In this document: piece after piece, positions 44,895 to 55,306 of the stretch | Layout of the letters: each line of letters starts with the position of its first letter | Position numbering within the stretch: the first letter of the stretch is position 1 | Assembly: GCF_000337895.1 (NCBI RefSeq) | Contig: NZ_AOMA01000063.1 | Location: forward strand, 1 to 64,000 | Length of the DNA stretch: 64,000 nt | Source: Halobiforma nitratireducens JCM 10879 | Lineage (GTDB): Archaea; Halobacteriota; Halobacteria; Halobacteriales; Natrialbaceae | Direction of reading: 5' to 3' | Position numbers and translations under genes: made by a program | Notes under the pieces: model-generated | What the model saw: only the letters and a program-made list of their open reading frames with translations | Told to the model about the DNA's origin: nothing | Database searches by the model: none

Positions 44895-45503
44895 TTAGCG
44901 GGCAGCCGCCGCGACGCGCTCTTTCTCTTCTTTCTGACTGACTGCGTAGGTGCCGACGTCGTTGTTGGCCGCGCCGACGAGCTGGTTGGCGATGGCCTCT
45001 TCGACGGACGTCGTGGTCTTGAACGAGTCGTTGTGGACGCCCTCGGCGAGGAACTTCAGGGCCTGATCGACGCGACGCTGGGGAGCGACGTCGACGGCCT
45101 TCGGGACCGAGATCCCTCCGTATTTCAGGCGGACCGTCTCCTCCCGCGGGGCCGCGTTCTCGACTGCGGTCACGAGCACTTGCACCGGGTTCTCCTCGGT
45201 GCGCTCGTGGATGAGATCGAACGCGTCACGGACGTAGTTGAGGGTTTTCTGCTTTTTGCCCGTGTTGTCCTCGGTCTGCATCAGGCGGTTGATAAACCGC
45301 TCGACGATGGAGATCTGGGACTTCTTGAACTGCTTGCTTGCGTGACGGCCAGCCGTGTGAGCGACCGGCGTCACCGTGATGTAGCGTTCGGTCGACGGAT
45401 CGGCGTACTCGATTTCGCCGATCTCCCACTCGCCGAACAGCTTCGCCGAAACGTCAGCGCCGCCCGCGGGGGCGTCCGGATCGGGTTGGTCTTCTGCAGA
45501 CAT
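44895..45503 (-). CDS. rps7: 30S ribosomal protein S7
   Basis: A 202-residue S7 of archaeal length with an acidic N-terminal extension. The core has KSQISIVERFINRLMQ and the conserved ending SYAVSQKEE-type tail (GTYAVSQKEEKERVAAAAR). It binds 16S rRNA at the head of the small subunit. It follows rps12 by 2 bases. EF-2 is not directly next to it but about 9.6 kb away behind the inserted genes. Confidence 0.95.
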   Translation of the reverse strand: MSAEDQPDPDAPAGGADVSAKLFGEWEIGEIEYADPSTERYITVTPVAHTAGRHASKQFKKSQISIVERFINRLMQTEDNTGKKQKTLNYVRDAFDLIHERTEENPVQVLVTAVENAAPREETVRLKYGGISVPKAVDVAPQRRVDQALKFLAEGVHNDSFKTTTSVEEAIANQLVGAANNDVGTYAVSQKEEKERVAAAAR

Positions 45504-45505
45504 GG

Positions 45506-45934
45506 TTATCGAACCGGCTTCTCAGCGTTTCCGCGAACGAGTTCCTTCAGCGCGACGCCGTTTACCTTGTCGACCTTGTAGTTGACGCCGGAGAGGTCAC
45601 CCATCGCACGACCCTTCGCCCCACCGATACCGGCGATGGTGACTTCGTCGTGTTCGTCGATGAACGAGATGGCACCGTCACCGGGACAGAACGCGGTGAC
45701 CTGCTTTCCGTTCTTGATCAGCTGAACTCGGACACACTTTCGGATCGCCGAGTTGGGCTGTTTGGCTTCGATGCCGACCTTTTCGAGTACGATACCTCGA
45801 CCCTGCGGAGCGCCCTCGAGGGGATCGGACTTCTCGCGAAGCCCACGGGCGCGGCGCGCGTAGTCAGAGTCGGACCACCGCTGCTCCTGGCGGTCCTTCT
45901 TGAGCTTGCGCGCGGCGTACTTGCCGTTTGCCAT
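45506..45934 (-). CDS. rps12: 30S ribosomal protein S12
   Basis: A 142-residue S12 ([16 protein letters not shown]). It includes the conserved [25 protein letters not shown] block and the [15 protein letters not shown] segments near the decoding centre. It starts at ATG 45934; the in-frame upstream extension is a shadow. First gene of an rps12-rps7 unit. Confidence 0.95.
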   Translation of the reverse strand: MANGKYAARKLKKDRQEQRWSDSDYARRARGLREKSDPLEGAPQGRGIVLEKVGIEAKQPNSAIRKCVRVQLIKNGKQVTAFCPGDGAISFIDEHDEVTIAGIGGAKGRAMGDLSGVNYKVDKVNGVALKELVRGNAEKPVR

Positions 45935-46324
45935 GCGCGTCGATATCCGACGGAGGCACTTAAGCAACCCGTTTCGAATCGGCGTTACGGCCCGAGAGCG
46001 CCCGATTGGGGTCGACGAGGCAATCTGAGACCGTTTCGGCACCGAACGATCGTTCTCGGGGCGTCCACACGAGCCGATGTCGGTGCGGGACGATCATGCT
46101 CCTCGGACGAACCCGGGTGCGATCATCTCTAGAAGTGTCCGACCGAAATAATCGCCCGAGACCTATATTTCTACCATGCCTACATAATAGAGACAATTTT
46201 GAAGAAGAAATAATATTTCTCGCCCATATCTACGGGCAACAAACCGATATTACCCTCGTAGATTGCCGCTTTCGACATCAATCACTAGAAGTTATCAGTC
46301 AGCTCTACTAAGAGCCAACTCGAG
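45935..46324. other. Intergenic region between rps12 and the V4R gene
   Basis: No gene seen. The part nearest rps12 (45935-46130) is GC-rich and should contain its promoter (ACTTAAG near 45957). The part from 46140 to 46320 is AT-rich (AATAATATTTC and similar) and probably holds the promoter of the V4R gene. Confidence 0.5.
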
Positions 46325-46981
46325 ATGACGACGTTCGCTACGATACTCGTTAATACGTCCTGGTTCAAGCGGCTGGTCGGCCGCTCCGACGGTGATGTCC
46401 AGTCCGACGAGGACCAGTTACCGACGGTCGAGGACCGAATCGGATACGACGGCTCCCTCGACGACGCGGCAGTGATCGGACGCAGCCCGCTCTCGTACGT
46501 CGCCGCGGGTGAGTCGGTTTCCCCCTTCGTCGGTAAACAGATCGAGAACAAACTCGCTGAGTACGGCCTCGAGGAGATCGAGCCCGAGGAGTGGTACTCG
46601 CTCAAAATCCCGCTGGCGATGCTCTACGACATGCGCGACGAATACGGTGACGTCAGGATGCGAAACATGGGCCAAAACGTACCGGAACACGTCGAGTTCC
46701 CACCCGAACTGTCGGCAGTCGACGCAGCGTTACACGGGATCGCCGAGGCGTACCAACAGAACCACGACGGTAGCGAGATCGGCTTCTACGAGTTCGAGCA
46801 GGAGGGGCCGAACGAGGGTGTGATGACCTGCGAAAACCCCTACCCCTGCGAGTTCGACAAGGGACTCATCAGAGGCGTCGCGAAAAAGTTCGCCGACAAT
46901 CCGATCACGGTCGAGGAAGTCGGCGATCAGTGTCGTGCCGAGGGCGGCCAGCGATGTGAGTATCGTATCGATTGGATCTGA
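46325..46981 (+). CDS. V4R (4-vinyl reductase-like) domain protein
   Basis: A 218-residue cytoplasmic protein. The C-terminal 90 residues fit V4R: a conserved cysteine (NPYPCEFDKGLIRGVAKKF) and the ending DQCRAEGGQRCEYRI with paired cysteines. V4R domains bind small hydrophobic ligands or metals. The N-terminal 100 residues are helical without a recognised fold (ligand-sensor-like). A free-standing V4R protein suggests a sensor or ligand-binding accessory. It is convergent with the aldehyde dehydrogenase. Confidence 0.65.
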   Translation: MTTFATILVNTSWFKRLVGRSDGDVQSDEDQLPTVEDRIGYDGSLDDAAVIGRSPLSYVAAGESVSPFVGKQIENKLAEYGLEEIEPEEWYSLKIPLAMLYDMRDEYGDVRMRNMGQNVPEHVEFPPELSAVDAALHGIAEAYQQNHDGSEIGFYEFEQEGPNEGVMTCENPYPCEFDKGLIRGVAKKFADNPITVEEVGDQCRAEGGQRCEYRIDWI

Positions 46982-47044
46982 CTGCTCTCGCTTCGAACCG
47001 AGACAGCGGGACAATCGAATCCATCCTCGCTGTGGGCTCTGCCG

Positions 47045-48556
47045 TCAGTACGGGTACTCGCGTGGTTCGCGCTGGATCGATATCCACTTCGTCGTCGTCA
47101 GCGTCTCCAGAATCCAGTCGTCGTTGTACCGACCCATTCCCGACGCGCCGACGCCGCCGAACGGGACGTGTGGCTCCTCGTTCAGCGGCTGATCGTTGAT
47201 GTGGACCATCCCCGTCTCCATCGCGTCGGCAACGTCGCGCGCTCGCTGGAGATCCGTCGAGTGAACCGATCCGGAGAGCCCGTACTCGGTGTCGTTGGCG
47301 ATCCGAACCGCCTCCTCGTCGGTCTCGAACGGGATAACCGGGGCAACCGGTCCGAAGTGTTCGTTACAGGCGACCGGCATGTCACTGTCGACGCCGGACA
47401 GCACCGTCGGTTCGACGAACAGCCCGTCGTGATTCCCGCCGGCTTCGACCGTCGCACCGCGTTCGGTCGACTCCTCGATGAAGCCGACGATCTTGTCGCG
47501 CTGGCTCTCGTTGATCACCGGCCCCACGAGAGTCCCCTCCTCGAGTGGGTTGCCGATCGGGAGCGACGCGGCACGATCCGCGAGCTTCGCCACGTACTCG
47601 TCGTACAGCGACTCGTGAACCAAGTGCCGGTTGATCGAGATACACTCCTGTCCCTGGTGTGTGAACGAGCCGAACGCGCCGGCGTCGACCGCACGCTCGA
47701 GGTCGGCGTCCTCGAGGACGATGTGAGCATTGTTGCCGCCCAGCTCGAGTGCGGGCTCCGCGTACGAGCCGACGGCGCGCTGTCCGACCCGGCGGCCGAT
47801 CTCCGAGGAGCCGGTAAAGGACATCACCGACGGGACCGGGTGCCCGGAGAAGTGGTCGCCGATCTCGTCCCCGTAGCCCGGGACGACGTTCAGGACGCCG
47901 TCCGGGAGGCCGGCCTCCTCGAAGGCTTTTGCGAGTACGAGCCCACCGGTCATCGGCGTGTGCTCGTCGGGCTTGACGACGACGCTGTTGCCCAGCGCGA
48001 TCGCGGGTGCGATCACTCGGTTAGTGAGATGGAGCGGGAAGTTCCAGGGGGTGATGACGCCGACGACGCCAGCCGGTTCGCGTACGACGAGGTTCTCTTT
48101 CCCCGGCGTAACCGACTCTTTGTGACGACCGTTCGCTCGCGTCGCCAGTCCGGCACTGACCTCGCTCATTCGTTGTGCGAGCTGAACCTCGAAATCAGCC
48201 TTCAGCTGGACGCCGCCACATTCGACCGCGAACAGCGTCGCGAGATCGTCGGCGTATTCGCCCAGTAGCTCGCCCGCCTTGGAGACGATCGCGGCCCGCT
48301 CCTGTGGCGGTCGCTGTGCCCACTCCTCCTGGGCCGCCGCTGCGGTAGCGAACGCGTCGTCGACGTCGTCTTCTGTTCCCGAGGGCACCGTCGTCACGGT
48401 CGATCGTGTCGCCGGATTCTCGACCGGGATCGCGTCCCGATCGCCACGCGGGACCCACTCCCCGTCGAGATACAGGGCGTCCCATCCGGTCTCGGGCGCG
48501 ACCTCGAGTTCGTCGACGGGTTTAGGTTCTGTCGATGACATGCTGTCGTCCGTCAT
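47045..48556 (-). CDS. NAD(P)-dependent aldehyde dehydrogenase
   Basis: A 503-residue ALDH-superfamily enzyme. The glutamate motif LELGGNNAHI and catalytic cysteine motif GQECIS are present, as is the FTGSSEIGRRV coenzyme loop and the C-terminal PFGGVGASGMGRY. It resembles aromatic (benzaldehyde/vanillin-type) or medium-chain dehydrogenases. The N-terminus (MTDDSMSSTEP) is disordered. It sits between nusA and the rps12 group, where no metabolic gene is expected. A perfect 16-base palindrome and TATA box lie upstream. Confidence 0.9.
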   Translation of the reverse strand: MTDDSMSSTEPKPVDELEVAPETGWDALYLDGEWVPRGDRDAIPVENPATRSTVTTVPSGTEDDVDDAFATAAAAQEEWAQRPPQERAAIVSKAGELLGEYADDLATLFAVECGGVQLKADFEVQLAQRMSEVSAGLATRANGRHKESVTPGKENLVVREPAGVVGVITPWNFPLHLTNRVIAPAIALGNSVVVKPDEHTPMTGGLVLAKAFEEAGLPDGVLNVVPGYGDEIGDHFSGHPVPSVMSFTGSSEIGRRVGQRAVGSYAEPALELGGNNAHIVLEDADLERAVDAGAFGSFTHQGQECISINRHLVHESLYDEYVAKLADRAASLPIGNPLEEGTLVGPVINESQRDKIVGFIEESTERGATVEAGGNHDGLFVEPTVLSGVDSDMPVACNEHFGPVAPVIPFETDEEAVRIANDTEYGLSGSVHSTDLQRARDVADAMETGMVHINDQPLNEEPHVPFGGVGASGMGRYNDDWILETLTTTKWISIQREPREYPY

Positions 48557-48580
48557 ATTCGATTCCTATCACGGAATCCG

Positions 48581-48587
48581 TATATCC
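48581..48587 (-). promoter_or_regulatory. TATA box of the aldehyde dehydrogenase gene
   Basis: GGATATA on the minus strand, about 28 bases before ATG 48556 (leaderless-type spacing). Confidence 0.45.
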
Positions 48588-48602
48588 ATTTTGTTGTGAC
48601 TA

Positions 48603-48618
48603 TTGGTTTCGAAACCAA
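48603..48618. promoter_or_regulatory. Perfect 16-base palindrome TTGGTTTCGAAACCAA
   Basis: A fully symmetric site 16 bases upstream of the TATA box of the aldehyde dehydrogenase gene (about -47 to -62 from its ATG), the position expected for an activator or repressor site. No second copy noticed in the window. Confidence 0.5.
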
Positions 48619-48694
48619 CATTCGTCCCGATGGCTCGAGCGGACATCGAGGATCGATCGACCCCGTCTCGGTCCGTGCCACTCGAGTGAGGCAT

Positions 48695-48710
48695 TTCCCA
48701 TGCGTGGGAA
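48695..48710. terminator. Hairpin TTCCCA-TGCG-TGGGAA downstream of nusA
   Basis: Perfect 6-base arms and a 4-base loop about 70-85 bases after the nusA stop, on the transcribed side. It may be a terminator of the polymerase operon or a protein site. Confidence 0.35.
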
Positions 48711-48781
48711 CCCTCGCCGTTTACGCCGAGGAGGATGTCACAGAAGAACGAGACTCGTCCGGTACCGGGTGCCGGAAGGGG

Positions 48782-49342
48782 CTATATCAACTGCACGTCG
48801 TCGACGTCGAAGTGCCGCTCGGCGAGTCGCCGAGCGGCCTCGATCGTTCGCCCGTTCGAGCCGATAGCGACGCCGCGGTCCTCGTCGGCGACCTCGACGT
48901 AGGCGACGGTGTCTTCGTTTTCGCTGATGGTCACGTTGTAGACGGCGGCCGGCGCGAGCGCGTTCGCGACGAACGTCGCCGGATCGTCGGCGTCCTCGAC
49001 GAGCCGAACGGGCATCCCGACCCGGTCCTCGAACCGTTTGACCGTCCGGCCGTCGGGACCGATCGCTTCGCCCATCCGTCCGTTCGCCACGACGATTAGC
49101 AGACGCTTCTCGGACGCGGCCGACGCCGCTCCGTTCCGGCGGTCGCGTTCGCCCGAGCCCGAATTCGAATTCGAGTTCGAGTTCGAGCGCGACTGTGACC
49201 GCGAGACGGCTACGTTCGAGCGTGCGTGACGATCGTCGTCACCGTCTCCGCCGGTGACGAGACAGTCCCGGCCGTCGACTCCCGTCACGTCCTCGAACGC
49301 CGCGAGGTACTGCCGGGCATCGTCGTCGAGGGTGACGCCCAT
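48782..49342 (-). CDS. nusA: Archaeal NusA-like transcription factor with a low-complexity insert
   Basis: A 186-residue protein with two KH domains (GxxG loops IGPDGR near residue 95 and IGSNGR near 165). A Ser/Asn/Gly/acidic stretch (about residues 30-78, SNSNSNSNSGSG) is inserted in the first KH region, coded by tandem hexamers at 49161-49184. NusA proteins bind RNA polymerase and RNA. It starts 3 bases after the rpoA2 stop and is the last gene of the polymerase operon. Closest relatives in haloarchaea are usually 140-150 residues, so the insert explains the extra length. Confidence 0.85.
   Translation of the reverse strand: MGVTLDDDARQYLAAFEDVTGVDGRDCLVTGGDGDDDRHARSNVAVSRSQSRSNSNSNSNSGSGERDRRNGAASAASEKRLLIVVANGRMGEAIGPDGRTVKRFEDRVGMPVRLVEDADDPATFVANALAPAAVYNVTISENEDTVAYVEVADEDRGVAIGSNGRTIEAARRLAERHFDVDDVQLI
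49161..49184. repeat. Tandem hexamers (GAATTC/GAGTTC) within nusA
   Basis: Four consecutive hexamers, two GAATTC and two GAGTTC, encode the Ser-Asn repeat of NusA on the minus strand. A short in-frame repeat prone to length change. Confidence 0.6.
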
Positions 49343-49345
49343 CGA

Positions 49346-50545
49346 TTAGTCTGCCTGACTCTCGCTGCTGGAATCGATCGATCCCATCCGGAGGTCGACG
49401 TCGCCGGTCCCGAGCTTGATCGGCTTGCCGACGATGACGTTCTCCGTGACGCCCTGGAGCGTGTCGACCTCGCCGTGGATCGCGGCGTTGAGCAGGTGGT
49501 TGACGGTCACCTCGAACGCTGCGCGGGCGAGCACCGAGTCCTTCGAGCCGGAGATACCGTGGCGGCCGATCGACTCGATCTCGCCGTTGTTGGTCATGAT
49601 GTCCGCCACCAGCATGAGGTGTCGGACGTTGACGTCGTCCAGCCCCTGCTCGGCCAGCGTGTTGTTCGTCTCCTCGATGATGGCCTCACGAGCGGCCTCG
49701 ATGCCGAGGTTGCGGTGGATCTCGTGGATGTTGTTACACGTGGTCCGAGAGGCGTCGACGCCCTCGATCTCGAGGACGTCGCCGAACGCCGACCCCTCGG
49801 TGTAGAGGACGAACTCCTCGCTGCCGTCGTCCATCTCTTCGCGACGAATGACGACCCGGGAGATGTCCTCGATCCCTTTGAACGTGATGTCACGCAGCTC
49901 TTCGACCAGTTGCAGCAGGTCCCGGTAGGACGGTTCCTCGGGGCCGAACTGGATCTCGGTCCCCTGCTGGACCGTGCTCACGCCGAGTTCGTCTTCGATG
50001 ATCTCGGCGACCTCTTCGGGCGTGATCATCCGCTCCTCTAGGGTGTCGCGGTTCAACGATATCTGGACGCGCATGTCCGCGACGTTCGTCGAAACGTCAC
50101 CCAGCGCGAGTATCTTGGTCGCCTCGATGTTCCAGACCACTTCGTGGGCTCGCTCGCGCTCGGTGGCGTACTCGTCCTCGAGGTGGACGGTCATCATCGG
50201 CGTGTCTGGGGTCTTCCGGGCGTCGACCAGTTCGATCAGCCGCGGCAGCCCCTGGGTCACGTCGATCTCTGCGACCCCCGCGTAGTGGAACGTGTTCATC
50301 GTCAGCTGCGTCCCCGGTTCCCCGATCGACTGCGCCGAGACGGTCCCGACGGGGTCGAGCGGATCGACGCGGGTGTCGACGTAGCGGGTCTCGACGGCTT
50401 TCGCCAGTTCGTCGGCGTCCTCGACGGTCGCGTCCGGGCGGGTCTCGAGTTCCTCGTAGACCTCGTTTTTCAGCCGTCGCGGGAGATCGGTATCCTCGAC
50501 GACCGCGATCGTGTCGTCGTCGACGTCGTACTCGACTTCAGTCAT
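49346..50545 (-). CDS. rpoA2: DNA-directed RNA polymerase subunit A''
   Basis: A 399-residue C-terminal half of the largest subunit. It has the clamp and jaw region and the conserved [17 protein letters not shown] and [17 protein letters not shown] segments (bridge/trigger-loop neighbourhood). It overlaps the rpoA1 end by 8 bases (50538-50545). Third polymerase gene in the order H, B'', B', A', A''. Confidence 0.96.
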   Translation of the reverse strand: MTEVEYDVDDDTIAVVEDTDLPRRLKNEVYEELETRPDATVEDADELAKAVETRYVDTRVDPLDPVGTVSAQSIGEPGTQLTMNTFHYAGVAEIDVTQGLPRLIELVDARKTPDTPMMTVHLEDEYATERERAHEVVWNIEATKILALGDVSTNVADMRVQISLNRDTLEERMITPEEVAEIIEDELGVSTVQQGTEIQFGPEEPSYRDLLQLVEELRDITFKGIEDISRVVIRREEMDDGSEEFVLYTEGSAFGDVLEIEGVDASRTTCNNIHEIHRNLGIEAAREAIIEETNNTLAEQGLDDVNVRHLMLVADIMTNNGEIESIGRHGISGSKDSVLARAAFEVTVNHLLNAAIHGEVDTLQGVTENVIVGKPIKLGTGDVDLRMGSIDSSSESQAD

Positions 50546-53465
50546 CGGAGCTCACCTCCGTGCTCTCGATGGAGAGGCGATCGTCTGCGTGTTCAGAGAG
50601 GTTCGTCGGCCGGGGCCGTCGTCCGAGGAACTCCTGTTTGTCCTGCTCGGAGTCGAACTCGGAGTCGAGCACGCGGTCGGCGATATGTTCGACGTCGATC
50701 TCGTTGTCCTCGCCCGAGGACACCTTCACTGGCGAGGTACCGTCCTCGCCGAACTCGAACTGGACGATCGTGTCCGAGGTGTCCCGGACGGTCCCGTCGT
50801 ACTGAGTCTCGAGTTCCGACAGCGCGTTGATCAGCCGGCGCTGCAGGTAGCCGGACTTGGAGGTACGGACTGCAGTGTCGACAAGCCCCTCGCGGCCACC
50901 CATCGCGTGGAAGAAGAACTCCCGTGGGGTCAGCCCGCTGGTGTAGGAGTTCTCGACGAAGCCATGGGCTTCCGCGGAGAGGTCGTTCTCCTTGTAGTGG
51001 GAAAGGGTACGGTTCTCGTACCCGCGGTTGATGCGTTCCCCTCGAACCGCCTGCTGGCCGACACAGCCGGCCATCTGGGTCAGGTTCAGCATCGAACCAC
51101 GCGCCCCGGATTCGGCCATGACGACCGCCGGGTTCTCCTCGGTGAAGTGCTCGTCCGCGATGTTCCCGGCGTTGTCACGCGCACGGGAGAGCGTCTGCAT
51201 AATCTTCATTTCGAGGGTCTCGTCGACCGTTCGACCCGGCAGCGACTCGAGTTCGCCCCGCTCGTAGGCCTCGATGAGTTCTTCGACGCGGTCGTAGGCG
51301 TCGTCGATCGTCTCGTCGATGCGGGCCTGGGCCTCTTCGGGAATGGTCTCGTCGTCGATACCGATCGAGAACCCGAAGTGCATGATCGATCGCATCGCAA
51401 GCGACGCGACCTCGTTGATGAAGACCCGGGCGCGGGTCTTGCCGTGGATTTTCGTGATGGTGTCGACGATCTCACCGCCGAACTCGCCGACTTCGTCCTC
51501 GGCGATCGTCCCCTCGATCAGCTGGCCGTCCTCGATGGCGACTTTCTCGCCGACGGTACCCGTAAACTCGAGGTTCAGATCGTCGGGCAGCAGTTCGGAG
51601 AAGACGTCGTAGCCGGTCCAGAACGGCTCGCCCTGGTCGTCGACCCCGCTGGGCTCGGGTAGCTCGTCGATCCGGGTCGCCCGCAGGAGGTCGAGTGCCT
51701 GGGTCTCGTTGAACCGCGGGTTGTTGTGGGTAAGCAGGAACGTACCGGAGATGTGGTCCTGGATGGCCCCGATAATGTTCTCACCGAACCGCGGCGAGAG
51801 AATCTGTTCCTGCACGCGCATGAGGACGCGCGCCTCGGCGCGGGCCTCCTCGTTCTGGAGCGCGTGCATGTTCATCTCGTCGCCGTCGAAGTCGGCGTTG
51901 TACGGCGGACAGACGACGGTGTTGAGTCGGAACGTCTTGTACGGCATGACCACGACTTCGTGGGCCATGATCGACATCCGGTGCAGCGACGGCTGTCGGT
52001 TGAAGATGACGATGTCGCCGTCGATGAGGTGTCGGTTGACCTCCCAGCCGGGTTTGACTTTCTCAGCGAGCTGTTCGCAGTTTTTCTCGGTCACCTTCAG
52101 TCGGCGACCGTCGGGTCGGCGGACGTAGTTCGCACCGGGGTGGCCCTCGGGCCCGTTGGAGACGAACCGACGGGCCTTCTCTACGTTCCGCTCGGTGACG
52201 TTCATGGTCTGGGTCATCTCCTTTGCCACGCGGTCGGGAACGCCGACCTCGTTCAGCGAGAGAGTGGGGTCCGGCGAGATGACGGTACGTGCCGAGAAGT
52301 TCACGCGCTTCCCGGACAGCGAGCCACGGAAACGGCCCTCCTTCCCCTTGAGACGCTGGGAGAGAGTCTTCAGCGGCCGGCCCGACCGGTGTCGTGCCGG
52401 CGGTGTGCCCGAAATCTCGTTGTCCATGAAGGTGGTGACGTGGTACTGTAGCAGCTCCCAGAGGTCCTCGATGATCAGCTGGGGTGCGCCGGCCTCGCGG
52501 TTCTCCATGAACCGCTGGTTGATCCGGATGATGTCGACAAGCTTGTGAGTGAGGTCGTCCTCGCTGCGCTGGCCGTTGTCGAGCGTAATCGACGGACGTG
52601 CCGTCACCGGCGGGACCGGGAGCACAGTCAGGATCATCCACTCCGGCCGCGAGCGATCGGGGTCGATCCCGAGCACTTCGATGTCCTCGTCCGGAATCGC
52701 CTCGAACCAGTCCCGGATGTCCGAGGGCATCAACTTGTTCGTGTCTTCCTCGGTGAGATCGATATCCAGGGCTTTCTCGATCGCCTTGCGCTGGCTCTCG
52801 CGTGGACGGAACGACCCCGAGAGGATCTCGTTGATCCGCGAGAGATCGATCTCGGTCTCCGCGGCGAGTTCGTCGGGTGACATCCGCTCGGCGTCTTCGT
52901 CCTGTCCCTGCATCGCACCCGCGATTCGCTGGGAGTACTCGCTGGTGAGTACCTGCTGGACCTCGTAGTAGGTCGTCGGCTTCTCGTGGTCGATGTCGTA
53001 CTGGACCTCGCCACAGTGGGGACAGCGATCCTTCTTGCGGGCCTGGCGGATCGCGGCCTTCGTGACGTCGTTCAAGTCCCGCCCGAGTTTCTGGGCCTCG
53101 TCGATCTGCCCGTGGAACTCCTCTTTCTCGTCCTCGGTCAACAGCAGTCGGGAGCACTCACGGCACGTGCCACGGAGGAGCCGCCGGATAAGCTTCGTAA
53201 AGCCGACGTGGATCACCGGCGCGGCCAGTTCGATGTGGCCGAAGTGACCGTTACACGACCCCGAGTGCTTCCCGCAGGTCTTGCACTCGAGGCCGGGGTC
53301 GATGACGCCGAGCCGCGGGTCCATCAGCCCCATGTCGATGGGGAAGCCGTCGTCGTCGTAGGTGTCCGCGGTGATGATCTTCGTCGCGCTCATCTCCCGG
53401 TACTCTTCGGGCTCCATCAGCCCGAAGTTGATCGATCCGATGTCTTTGGGTGTACTGTTTCGCAT
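50538..53465 (-). CDS. rpoA1: DNA-directed RNA polymerase subunit A'
   Basis: A 975-residue N-terminal part of the largest subunit. Zinc ligands in [22 protein letters not shown] and CPHCGE; the catalytic Mg motif [12 protein letters not shown]. It starts 8 bases after rpoB1. Full length for haloarchaeal A'. Confidence 0.97.
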   Translation of the reverse strand: MRNSTPKDIGSINFGLMEPEEYREMSATKIITADTYDDDGFPIDMGLMDPRLGVIDPGLECKTCGKHSGSCNGHFGHIELAAPVIHVGFTKLIRRLLRGTCRECSRLLLTEDEKEEFHGQIDEAQKLGRDLNDVTKAAIRQARKKDRCPHCGEVQYDIDHEKPTTYYEVQQVLTSEYSQRIAGAMQGQDEDAERMSPDELAAETEIDLSRINEILSGSFRPRESQRKAIEKALDIDLTEEDTNKLMPSDIRDWFEAIPDEDIEVLGIDPDRSRPEWMILTVLPVPPVTARPSITLDNGQRSEDDLTHKLVDIIRINQRFMENREAGAPQLIIEDLWELLQYHVTTFMDNEISGTPPARHRSGRPLKTLSQRLKGKEGRFRGSLSGKRVNFSARTVISPDPTLSLNEVGVPDRVAKEMTQTMNVTERNVEKARRFVSNGPEGHPGANYVRRPDGRRLKVTEKNCEQLAEKVKPGWEVNRHLIDGDIVIFNRQPSLHRMSIMAHEVVVMPYKTFRLNTVVCPPYNADFDGDEMNMHALQNEEARAEARVLMRVQEQILSPRFGENIIGAIQDHISGTFLLTHNNPRFNETQALDLLRATRIDELPEPSGVDDQGEPFWTGYDVFSELLPDDLNLEFTGTVGEKVAIEDGQLIEGTIAEDEVGEFGGEIVDTITKIHGKTRARVFINEVASLAMRSIMHFGFSIGIDDETIPEEAQARIDETIDDAYDRVEELIEAYERGELESLPGRTVDETLEMKIMQTLSRARDNAGNIADEHFTEENPAVVMAESGARGSMLNLTQMAGCVGQQAVRGERINRGYENRTLSHYKENDLSAEAHGFVENSYTSGLTPREFFFHAMGGREGLVDTAVRTSKSGYLQRRLINALSELETQYDGTVRDTSDTIVQFEFGEDGTSPVKVSSGEDNEIDVEHIADRVLDSEFDSEQDKQEFLGRRPRPTNLSEHADDRLSIESTEVSSDD

Positions 53466-53473
53466 TGTTGACG

Positions 53474-55303
53474 TTAGACGGCGTCTTCCAGTTCCAGTCG
53501 CGGTGCGATGCCAAGCGCCTTCATCTCGTCGAGCAGGAGCTTGAACGCGTAGCTCATCTCGATCTCGTGGATGTCGGTCTCCTCGTCACAGTTCGGACAG
53601 TAGACCCGGCGCTGCTCGACGTTCTCGACTGCGCTCATCCCACACTGCCCACAGATTGGGATGTACTCGCGGTCGGACTCGTCGAGCAGGCGCTCCTTCA
53701 GGGTCATCGCCGCACCGTGACCGATGAACACGTCCCGCTCCATCTCCCCGATACGGAGGCCACCCTCGCGGGCACGACCCTCCGTGGGCTGGCGGGTAAG
53801 CACCTGCACGGGACCGCGAGAGCGAGCGTGCAGTTTGTTCGAGACCATGTGGTAGAGCTTCTGGTAGAAGATCACGCCCGAGAAGATTTCGGCCTCGATC
53901 TTCTCCCCGGTGATGCCGGAGTACATCGTCTCCTTGCCCGAGGGTTCGAAGCCGGCCTCCTCGAGGCCCTTGCGGAGGTCCTCCTCGTCCTCGCCGAGGA
54001 ACGGCGTCCCGTCGACGCGTCGGCCCTCGAGCGAGCCGAGTTTGCCGCCGATCATCTCGAGGATGTGCCCGACGGTCATCCGCGATGGCAGGGCGTGGGG
54101 GTTCAAGACGAGGTCGGGCACGACGCCCTCCTCGGTAAAGGGCATGTCTTCCTGGGGTGCGAGGTGGCCGATGACCCCCTTCTGGCCGTGTCGCGACGCG
54201 AACTTGTCCCCGAGTTCGGGGATGCGCTCGTCGCGCACGGAGACTTTCGAGAGCTTCGAGCCGTCCTCGCCTTCCATGAGGGTGACGGTGTCGACGACCC
54301 CGCTCTCACCCGATCGCATCGTGACGGAGGTCTCGCGGCGCTTCTGTGGCGAGAGACCACCCATGTCGTCGGGCTCCTCGAGGAACCGAGGTGGACTCGT
54401 CTTCCCGAGCAGGACGGAGTTCTCGTCGACCGTCGTCTCGGGGTTGACGAGGCCGTCCTCGTCGAGGTGGGCGTACGCCTCCTCGCCGCGGGCTCCACGG
54501 ACGTCCTGGGAGGGAATCTCGAAGCGATCCTCCTGGCCGCCGGGGTAGCGACGTTCCTCGCCCTCGTAGGTCCGGAAGAAGTGCGACCGGGCGAGGGCTC
54601 GTTCGACGCTTGCTTTGTTCATAACCAGCGCGTCCTCGATGTTGAACCCCTCGTAGCTCATCACGGCGACGACGAAGTTCTGGGCTGCGGGACGGTCGTC
54701 GAAGCCGATCTGCTCGGTCGTTTGGGTCTTGACCATCGACAGCTGCGGGTAGTGCAGCAGGTGCTGGCGCGTGTCCGGCCGGATGCGGTAGTTCGCACTC
54801 GGGAGCCCCAGCGACTGCTTGATCATCCCTGCCCCCATCGTAATGCGCGGGCTGGCGTTGTGCTCGGGGTAGGGGATCATCCCCGCACCGATCCCGAAGA
54901 TCAGCTGCGGATCGATCTCGAGGTGGGTGTGATCGTCGGTGACGTCGTCTTCGTCGACGGCGACGAGGATGTCCTCTTCCTCCTCGGCGTCGATGAACTC
55001 GACGTAGCCGTGCTCGACGAGGTCCTCGAACTCGAGGTCACCGTTTCGGAGCGCCTCGATCTCCTCGTCGGAGATGCGCGGTTCGCCGTCCTCGACGACC
55101 AACAGGGGTCGCCGGGCGCGGCCGGCGTCGGCGTTGATGATCACTTCTCGCGTGCGCTCCTTGACGGAGACGTTGACCATCTCGCTGACGTCACCGATGC
55201 GTCGCGCTTCGCGGATCTGTTCGGCTAGCTCGTGCGGATCGGGGTGTGTTCCCACCAGCGACCCGTTCACGTAGACTTTGGCTTCGCGTTGTTGACTGCT
55301 CAT
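53474..55303 (-). CDS. rpoB1: DNA-directed RNA polymerase subunit B'
   Basis: A 609-residue C-terminal half of the second-largest subunit. It contains the [11 protein letters not shown] motif, the [12 protein letters not shown] segment and a C-terminal zinc site (CGQCGM and CPNCDEE). It starts 3 bases after rpoB2. Confidence 0.96.
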   Translation of the reverse strand: MSSQQREAKVYVNGSLVGTHPDPHELAEQIREARRIGDVSEMVNVSVKERTREVIINADAGRARRPLLVVEDGEPRISDEEIEALRNGDLEFEDLVEHGYVEFIDAEEEEDILVAVDEDDVTDDHTHLEIDPQLIFGIGAGMIPYPEHNASPRITMGAGMIKQSLGLPSANYRIRPDTRQHLLHYPQLSMVKTQTTEQIGFDDRPAAQNFVVAVMSYEGFNIEDALVMNKASVERALARSHFFRTYEGEERRYPGGQEDRFEIPSQDVRGARGEEAYAHLDEDGLVNPETTVDENSVLLGKTSPPRFLEEPDDMGGLSPQKRRETSVTMRSGESGVVDTVTLMEGEDGSKLSKVSVRDERIPELGDKFASRHGQKGVIGHLAPQEDMPFTEEGVVPDLVLNPHALPSRMTVGHILEMIGGKLGSLEGRRVDGTPFLGEDEEDLRKGLEEAGFEPSGKETMYSGITGEKIEAEIFSGVIFYQKLYHMVSNKLHARSRGPVQVLTRQPTEGRAREGGLRIGEMERDVFIGHGAAMTLKERLLDESDREYIPICGQCGMSAVENVEQRRVYCPNCDEETDIHEIEMSYAFKLLLDEMKALGIAPRLELEDAV

Positions 55304-55306
55304 TGT

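Noticed and set aside
53450-55228. 592-codon open frame antisense to rpoB1
   Set aside because: Shadow of the real gene: high GC gives long antisense frames; its protein lacks any family motif while the opposite strand is clearly RNA polymerase.
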